Assembly: GCA_036721855.1 (NCBI GenBank)
Contig: DAIMKF010000012.1
Span: forward strand, 1 to 48,574
Length of the DNA: 48,574 nucleotides
Source of the DNA: JAHDNZ01 sp036721855
GTDB taxonomy: Bacteria > Bacillota > DTU065
Direction: 5' to 3'
In this document: piece after piece, positions 43,929 through 48,574 of the stretch
Position numbering within the stretch: the first letter of the stretch is position 1
Layout of the letters: every line of letters begins with the position of its first letter
The notes under the pieces: model-generated
Told to the model about the DNA's origin: nothing
What the model saw: only the letters and a program-made list of their open reading frames with translations
Database searches by the model: none
Program-made: the position numbers and the translations under genes

Positions 43929-44645
43929 GTGGACTTAAACCGGAGATGGTATAGAAAAGGTCTTCATGATGGCCTACCAATCTCTTTGGGATATCTAGCG
44001 GTTTCTTTTACTCTGGGTATTGCTGCCAAAAATGCAGGCTTGTCACCTTTACAAGCTACCTTGATGTCTTTATTAAATAATACATCGGCAGGTGAATTTG
44101 CTGCACTCGGATTGATTAGCTCACAGGCTTCATATTTAGAGATGGCAATTACACAGTTGATTATCAATCTCAGATATTGCCTGATGTCTTGTTCTTTATC
44201 ACAAAAGCTTGATCCTGAAGCACCGTTTTTTCACCGGTTTCTTATAGGTTTTGATGTGACTGATGAAGTGTTTGGTGTATCCATAAGTGTAAAAGGCAGG
44301 CTTAACCCTTTTTATACCTATGGGCTAATGTGTATTTCCATACCTGGGTGGGCTTTGGGAACCTACTTAGGTGTCATATCGGGGAATATTTTACCTGTGG
44401 GGATTTTAAGGGCAATGAGTATCGCACTTTACGGAATGTTTATAGCGGTTATTGTGCCACCGGCTAAAAAGAACAGGGTGCTTTGCGGAATAATTATTGT
44501 TTCTATGTTGGCAAGTCTGTTGTTTAATTATCTTCCGATTTTAAAAGAAATTTCTTCCGGTTTTCGGATTATTATACTGACGATAGTTATAGCCGGAGCA
44601 GCTGCAGTTTTATTTCCGGTAGAAGCTGAAAACACGGAGGAATAA
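43929..44645 (+). CDS. azlC: AzlC family branched-chain amino acid exporter, large subunit
   Basis: A 238-residue membrane protein with about six hydrophobic segments. AzlC motifs: LPISLGYLAVSFTLGIAAKN near the start, LLNNTSAGEFAALGLI, TQLIINLRYCLMSCSLSQKL and FDVTDEVFGVSI. With AzlD it exports branched-chain amino acids and their analogues. GTG 43929 follows GGGGAG at 43915-43920. Four bases separate it from azlD. No Lrp-type regulator (AzlB) adjoins it. Confidence 0.93.
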   Translation: MDLNRRWYRKGLHDGLPISLGYLAVSFTLGIAAKNAGLSPLQATLMSLLNNTSAGEFAALGLISSQASYLEMAITQLIINLRYCLMSCSLSQKLDPEAPFFHRFLIGFDVTDEVFGVSISVKGRLNPFYTYGLMCISIPGWALGTYLGVISGNILPVGILRAMSIALYGMFIAVIVPPAKKNRVLCGIIIVSMLASLLFNYLPILKEISSGFRIIILTIVIAGAAAVLFPVEAENTEE

Positions 44646-44649
44646 TGTT

Positions 44650-44952
44650 ATGTATAATATTTACTTGTATATTCTGGTGATGGCCGGAGCGACTTATTTG
44701 ATTCGAGTACTACCCCTTACCCTAATCCAAAAAGATATTAAAAACCCTACCTTGCGTTCGTTTCTATTTTATATTCCCTATGTAACACTGGCAGTAATGA
44801 CTTTTCCCGCCATTTTGTCGGCAACGGGCAGTACCTTGTCTGCCTTGGCTGGCTTTGCAACTGCAGTTGTACTCGCTTATCGTGGGAAAGACCTCTTTAA
44901 GGTATCGGTAGGTGCCTGTTTGACGGTATTTATTATTGAATTATTTTTATAG
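44650..44952 (+). CDS. azlD: AzlD family branched-chain amino acid exporter, small subunit
   Basis: A 100-residue membrane protein with three or four hydrophobic segments. The family signature is GATYLIRVLPLTLIQKDI followed by FLFYIPYVTLAVMTFPAIL. It is the small partner of AzlC in branched-chain amino acid export. GGAGG at 44636-44640 serves ATG 44650. An out-of-frame ATG lies five bases earlier. Confidence 0.92.
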   Translation: MYNIYLYILVMAGATYLIRVLPLTLIQKDIKNPTLRSFLFYIPYVTLAVMTFPAILSATGSTLSALAGFATAVVLAYRGKDLFKVSVGACLTVFIIELFL

Positions 44953-45074
44953 GAGCCGTTTGGAGATGACTCTAAAAAGTTAGTATAGTAGCCTTGGAGA
45001 CAAATCTATAACTGGTTACTCTCTCTTTTTTTTCTATTTTAACAGGGCGCCAATAAAAGCACGATAGTTTATTA

Positions 45075-45101
45075 AAAGGACCTGCTTGTTGCGGGTCCTT
45101 T
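45075..45101. terminator. hairpin terminator after azlD
   Basis: An 11-bp stem with one G-U pair (AAAGGACCTGC, loop TTGTT, GCGGGTCCTTT). The T-tail is short on both strands. It lies about 120 bases past azlD and could end azlCD or the leftward pseudogene. Confidence 0.65.
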
Positions 45102-45129
45102 AAGTGTTACACATATAGAAAAGAAGATG

Positions 45130-45725
45130 TCTACATTCGTTTTAATTAGGGGCCTAATTACTAGATGATATGGGCTCTTTTTGTCATCTGAAGCAGCGCC
45201 TATGATAACCAAAAGAATTATCACTATAATCGCAATGCGCTAGCCGAGATATTGTCTGGCACTACATTGAATATCAACTACTTCATCAGGTCCAAATCTA
45301 AGGTTCCAAATCGCTTGGTTTTTTCTTTTTGGCTGGCGTTTGAACTTGATATCTTTCCCGGAAATGAAATAATATATGTTACCGGTATGGAATTATTTAG
45401 TACATCAAAGTAGCTATCAAATTCAGTGGAGGAAGATGGTTTTGGACTATCTAAATCATTGTCTCCAATGGGGTTACATTAAAAAAGTATGTCTCGGAAA
45501 TTTCCTATGAAGTCTCTCTAGCAAAAGACTTAAAGCAAACAATATCCATGACAATTGGTGTACCATCTTCCAATAAACTATTTGTCACAAGTACAAAAAC
45601 ACTAGATAGCCTTAGTTCAGACCTATCTATTCTATAATCATCAGCCTTTGAAATCGTCCATAACGAAGTAACTGTTAAAAAAAGCCTCTTATGGCGTGAC
45701 TATTCTGTTTCTTATCTGATCTAAT
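45130..45725 (-). pseudogene. decayed gene for a membrane-anchored protein with an LppM/DUF3153-like tail
   Basis: On the minus strand AAGGAGG precedes an ATT at 45725 that may be a mutated ATG. Reading on, with several frame changes, gives a hydrophobic start (LFLTVTSLWTISKA), ADDYRIDRSELRLSSVFVLV, EDGTPIVMDIVCFKSFARE, then a stop. In a second frame comes VTYIISFPGKISSSNASQKE, and in a third AIWNLRFGPDEVVDIQCSAR. A membrane anchor, RIAIIVIILLVIIGAA, is near the end. At least two stops and two or more frameshifts break it. FPGKI-SSNA then W-L-FGP resembles LppM/DUF3153 proteins. The family call is tentative. Confidence 0.65.
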
Positions 45726-45900
45726 GTCTTATCCTCCTTTGAATTAATGTCTTAAACTAAACAGTTGTCATAAACGGAAAAGCAAGTAGCTATAAATAGT
45801 ATTTTTTTATATTAATAGATGTCTTTCGCTAAATACATGATCATTTTCTCTGTAGAATAATTAAGAGAAGTGTTAACATTAGCCAGAGGGTAGTTGACTA

Positions 45901-45943
45901 AAAAAAAGGGCTAAAAAGGGCTCTAGCATTGGCTAAGGCCCTT
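45901..45943 (-). terminator. terminator of lepB (minus strand)
   Basis: On the minus strand AAGGGCCTTAGC pairs with GCTAGAGCCCTT around the loop CAAT (imperfect stem) at 45916-45943. T-rich sequence with a run of T residues lies beyond, at 45901-45907 on the complement. It lies about 20 bases after the lepB stop. Confidence 0.7.
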
Positions 45944-45962
45944 AAACTCGTTTTGAGATTAT

Positions 45963-46505
45963 TTATTTTAGAAATATTTTAGGTCTGGAAAGAATTTGGA
46001 TTCTTTGGGGTGGCCAATACATTAAAATAGCATGCCCCATTATATCTTTAATGGATATAGGACCAACAAAACGGCTGTCATTAGAGTTATTGCGATTATC
46101 ACCCATTACAAAGACATGCCCACTAGGTACGGCATAAGTTGCCTCCTTTGGAATCCTAATAGGTTCAGCCACATAGTTTTCAGCAAGTTTTGAACCATTA
46201 AGATAAATAACTCCGTTGTTAATCTCGATTTCATCTCCGGGAAGACCAATTATGCGTTTTACCCAATAGCGATTATGTTCGACGGGATCTTTAATAACCA
46301 CAATATCGCCACGTCGTGGCCCGGCAAAGTAATAGTAAATTTTCTCAGCAATTAAGCGTTCCCGATTATGAAGAGTTGGCTCCATGGAATGACCGTCTAC
46401 TATAAATGATTGAGCCACAAAGAAGATGATAAAAAACGCAGCTACAACAACATCAGCAAGTTCCTGCAAAAAAGTTTTCAGAGGTTCACCTAAAAAAATC
46501 TCCAT
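45963..46505 (-). CDS. lepB: signal peptidase I
   Basis: About 180 residues, typical of the short Gram-positive SipS type. One membrane anchor (DVVVAAFFIIFFVAQSFIV) precedes the catalytic Ser40 in VDGHSMEPTL. The Lys83 base is in YWVKRIIGLPGDEIEI. The last box is VFVMGDNRNNSNDSRFVG. It cuts signal peptides from Sec-exported proteins on the outer membrane face. AAGGA touches the ATG at 46514 but is nine bases from the ATG at 46505, so the latter is preferred. Confidence 0.95.
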   Translation of the reverse strand: MEIFLGEPLKTFLQELADVVVAAFFIIFFVAQSFIVDGHSMEPTLHNRERLIAEKIYYYFAGPRRGDIVVIKDPVEHNRYWVKRIIGLPGDEIEINNGVIYLNGSKLAENYVAEPIRIPKEATYAVPSGHVFVMGDNRNNSNDSRFVGPISIKDIMGHAILMYWPPQRIQILSRPKIFLK

Positions 46506-46675
46506 GAAGCTCATTCCTTTCAGATCTATAAAGACTCAAAGTTTTGTATTGGCCTTAAGCAAACAAATTCCTGCTTCAGTAGATATTTAAAGCCTAACAC
46601 CAAGATAACAGTTTTAAATTTTTTATGCAAATAGTTCACAAACCAGGTCCATTTCAGGGCTATTTATCTAATAGA

Positions 46676-47698
46676 CTATTTGGTCTTATTTGAGCCGGAT
46701 TCAAAAAGGTTAGACTGAGCGGGACCTTTTTCTTTTGGATGGGGAGTAGGTATTTTTTTTTGTAAAGGATGGGTATTTCTTTCCCAAAAAACTCCATTAG
46801 CATAACCTTGGATGGAAGAATCTTCATTGGACATTTCCAGACGTTTTTCGGCTAAGCAACAATAAAGTTTTTCCAGTTCGATCCCTAGATAGTTGCGTTG
46901 CAGTTTTTTGGCAACCACTGAAGAAGTACCGGAGCCTAAAAAAGGATCGAAAACCAGGTCATTGGGGTTGGAACTAGCTAAAATAATTTTGGCTAAAAGT
47001 TTTTCTGGTTTTTGGGTCGGATGATCAGTGTTTTCGGGCATAGACCAAAAGGGAATAGTCAAGTCTGTCCATATATTAGAAGGATAGGTTAGACGAAAGT
47101 TACCTCGATTAGTTTCTTGCCAATCCTTGGGTGTTCCGTTTTCTTTATATGGTGCAATCACTCTGCGTTTCATTTTAACAGCATCCACGTTAAAAGTATA
47201 ATCATCAGACACGGTACAAAACCAGATGTCTTCAGAGCAGTTTTTCCAGTTATTTAGAGCACCTCGTCCTTTCTCACGTTCCCAAGTAATTCTATTTCTA
47301 ATATTTAAGTGCTTTTGAGCCACAAGATGGATAGCCGTAGAACTACGCCAATCACCACAGATATAGACTGATGCATTGGGCTTAAGTACTTTAAGTAGTT
47401 TAACAAACCAAGATTCAAACCATTCGGTGTATTCACTCAAGGATTGTTCTTTGAAAGTATTGTTATTAAAAGTCTTGGTCAAATTATACGGTGGATCTAG
47501 AAATAGTAAATCAACAAATGATTCCGGCAAAAAATCAATAGCAGTAAATAGGTCTTGGTTAATAGTTTTATTTATCAGTTCATCCGGGGTCAAAGCCCGT
47601 GACAGTTTTAGCAGACGGTTTTCATAAAAACTAAGTTCCTCTTTTGAAAGGGTTACTGTTTTATTTCTGGGAGCTCGTTTTTTAATTTCCTGAGACAT
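46676..47698 (-). CDS. solitary beta-class DNA amino-methyltransferase
   Basis: A 340-residue DNA methyltransferase. Motif IV DPPYNLTKTF comes first, then a target-recognition region, then the SAM motif VFDPFLGSGTSSVVAKKL. This order marks the beta class, which methylates adenine N6 or cytosine N4. HPTQKPEKLLAKII is also typical. No restriction enzyme lies next to it, so it is an orphan in this window; its target cannot be read from the sequence. AAGGAGGAC precedes the ATG on the minus strand. The C-terminal tail is Pro/Lys-rich. Confidence 0.92.
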   Translation of the reverse strand: MSQEIKKRAPRNKTVTLSKEELSFYENRLLKLSRALTPDELINKTINQDLFTAIDFLPESFVDLLFLDPPYNLTKTFNNNTFKEQSLSEYTEWFESWFVKLLKVLKPNASVYICGDWRSSTAIHLVAQKHLNIRNRITWEREKGRGALNNWKNCSEDIWFCTVSDDYTFNVDAVKMKRRVIAPYKENGTPKDWQETNRGNFRLTYPSNIWTDLTIPFWSMPENTDHPTQKPEKLLAKIILASSNPNDLVFDPFLGSGTSSVVAKKLQRNYLGIELEKLYCCLAEKRLEMSNEDSSIQGYANGVFWERNTHPLQKKIPTPHPKEKGPAQSNLFESGSNKTK

Positions 47699-48438
47699 GT
47701 AATGTCCTCCTTAAAAGGTACCCTAAGCAGTGCCAATTAAAATCAGCACTGTATAAATAATATACATCTTGCAAAGAAAAAACAAGGTTGTAAACGGTGG
47801 CAAAAGGACTGCAACATAAAGCAAGTATAATAGCGGTATTTCTCAACAACTTAAATAGAGTCGTTTAACAGTGTTTAATTGACAGTTATAAGAAAAGGTT
47901 ACTTCATGAGGTTTAAGCGAGACATTGTTAAGATTTAGCTATTTGAAGATCCTCTAGGTATGTTTAGGAAATAAGCGCTATCGTGCGAGAACATGAATAG
48001 ACGGGGAGCCATGATGGTTCCCGCCCATAAACTAAGGGCACTATATTTTGATTATAAGTACAGCCATCCTTGCGCCTTGTTCTGCCGTAGCACCAAAGTT
48101 TCCATTCCTTCGTCTGGCTCAGCATATAGTACATTGCTTTCATGCCTATCCATATTGAGTAAGATATTCAGTCCGCGGGGGAAGGGCTTTTACTGTTCCG
48201 GGGCCTACTCCAGTTTCTTCGGTATTTCAGCAAGAACATTATTAAACCTTGAGATATTTCCGTGAATGTTCGTACCTAGTGTAGCCGTGTGGCTCATAGA
48301 ACCTGCCAAGTTATTTGGTACTGCTTATTAAAACTATCAAAGGAAAACAACATCGAAAAGTTAATATAACTTCCCAATTCCTACGGCTCAGGGAAGTCAT
48401 CGTCTGGTAGATAATAGTAAATCTTGCTTCGCTTTCTA
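47699..48438. other. long region without a convincing gene; hairpin-rich, unexplained
   Basis: About 740 bases. TATAAT at 47826-47831 lacks a good -35. From about 47985 to 48400 the sequence is less AT-rich and full of potential stems: CGGGGAGCC/GGTTCCCG near 48001-48024, GCCC/GGGC near 48025-48042, GAACATT/AATGTTC near 48233-48270, AGCC/GGCT near 48282-48293, and ACTTCCC/GGGAAGT near 48369-48398. The plus-strand frame 47993-48265 is open but has no ribosome binding site, and the minus strand has two stops in its best frame. It could be a structured RNA or the worn end of a mobile element. Confidence 0.4.
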
Positions 48439-48467
48439 TTGACATTTGTAAGTGTAGAACATATACT
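48439..48467 (+). promoter_or_regulatory. sigma-A promoter of the tRNA-Leu gene
   Basis: A perfect TTGACA at 48439-48444, a 17-base spacer and TATACT at 48462-48467. TGACATTT (48440-48447) and AAATGTCA (48472-48479) form an 8-bp inverted repeat that brackets the promoter core. Confidence 0.8.
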
Positions 48468-48485
48468 AATAAATGTCAGAAAAAT

Positions 48486-48572
48486 GCCGAAGTGGTGGAA
48501 CTGGCAGACACGCTGTGTTCAGGGCGCAGTGAGGATTTCCTCATGCGGGTTCAAATCCCGCCTTCGGCACCA
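48486..48572 (+). tRNA. tRNA-Leu (anticodon CAG)
   Basis: An 87-base class II tRNA. The acceptor stem GCCGAAG pairs with CTTCGGC, and the discriminator A is followed by an encoded CCA. The anticodon stem CTGTG/CGCAG carries the loop TTCAGGG, giving CAG, which reads leucine CUG codons. A long variable arm (TGAGGATTTCCTCA) fits leucine. The T arm is GCGGG-TTCAAAT-CCCGC. Confidence 0.97.
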
Positions 48573-48574
48573 TA

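Noticed and set aside
47993..48265. Plus-strand frame of 90 codons before the tRNA
   Set aside because: It has no ribosome binding site, an odd Ser/Cys/Tyr-rich composition, and lies in hairpin-rich DNA. Listed only as part of the unexplained region.
1..48574. CRISPR arrays, rRNA genes or prophage genes
   Set aside because: No regularly spaced repeats, rRNA-like sequence or phage structural genes were seen in the window.

Overview
The window is AT-rich, gene-dense bacterial DNA with strong AGGAGG-type ribosome binding sites and frequent GTG/TTG starts. Gene content and order point to a motile member of the Bacillota (Firmicutes), most likely in or near the Clostridia. The backbone follows the region known from Bacillus subtilis as degU - comFA - comFC - yvyF - flgM - flgN - flgK - flgL - flaG - fliD - fliS - fliT - hpf - secA - prfB - (yvjA/YitT) - ftsE - ftsX - ctpB. 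I name no species.

Layout. Bases 1-1135 hold the 3' end of a LuxR-type (DegU-like) response regulator, a DUF192 gene and a secreted discoidin-like protein. Bases 1479-8052 are a compact chemotaxis operon (cheW-cheA-cheC-cheD-cheY-cheB-cheR-cheX), followed by an AAC(3)-family acetyltransferase and a polysaccharide deacetylase. After a lone minus-strand UPF0016 gene come a TPR protein, recD2, comFA, a shortened comFC-like gene, fapA (DUF342) and a late flagellar run, yvyF-flgM-flgN-flgK-flgL-flaG-fliD-fliS-fliT. Flagellin (hag), fliW and csrA, which lie in this run in B. subtilis, are absent here. A cold-shock gene and long-form hpf follow. The 3' third of hpf is then repeated as a decayed direct copy, with a fragment of an IS1634-type transposase between the two copies.

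Next come secA and prfB (RF2 with the +1 programmed frameshift), a DUF2993-like exported protein, a second cheW, a PilZ protein, and an envelope-polymer cluster (DUF5693, CsaB, WecG/TagA). These are followed by a YitT transporter-like protein, a split transketolase, and ftsE-ftsX, an EnvC-like M23 protein and a CtpA/B-type S41 protease, which together look like a cell-wall hydrolase activation module. The right end holds an orphan minus-strand sugar-binding protein, azlCD, a badly decayed membrane-protein gene, signal peptidase I, a solitary beta-class DNA methyltransferase, about 790 bases without a convincing gene, and a tRNA-Leu(CAG).

How the genes work together. The che operon supplies the receptor-kinase pathway (CheW/CheA/CheY), adaptation (CheR/CheB/CheD) and CheY-P dephosphorylation (CheC/CheX). 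FlgM, FlgN, FliS and FliT control and chaperone the hook-associated and filament-cap proteins encoded beside them. The second CheW and the PilZ protein may add receptor coupling and c-di-GMP input. SecA, signal peptidase, FtsEX/EnvC/CtpA, CsaB and TagA serve export and envelope construction.

Points most worth a second look: the hpf/IS duplication, a ComFC-like protein that has lost its PRPP-binding motif, a candidate structured leader before the YitT gene, the unexplained hairpin-rich stretch before the tRNA, and the pseudogene between azlD and lepB.
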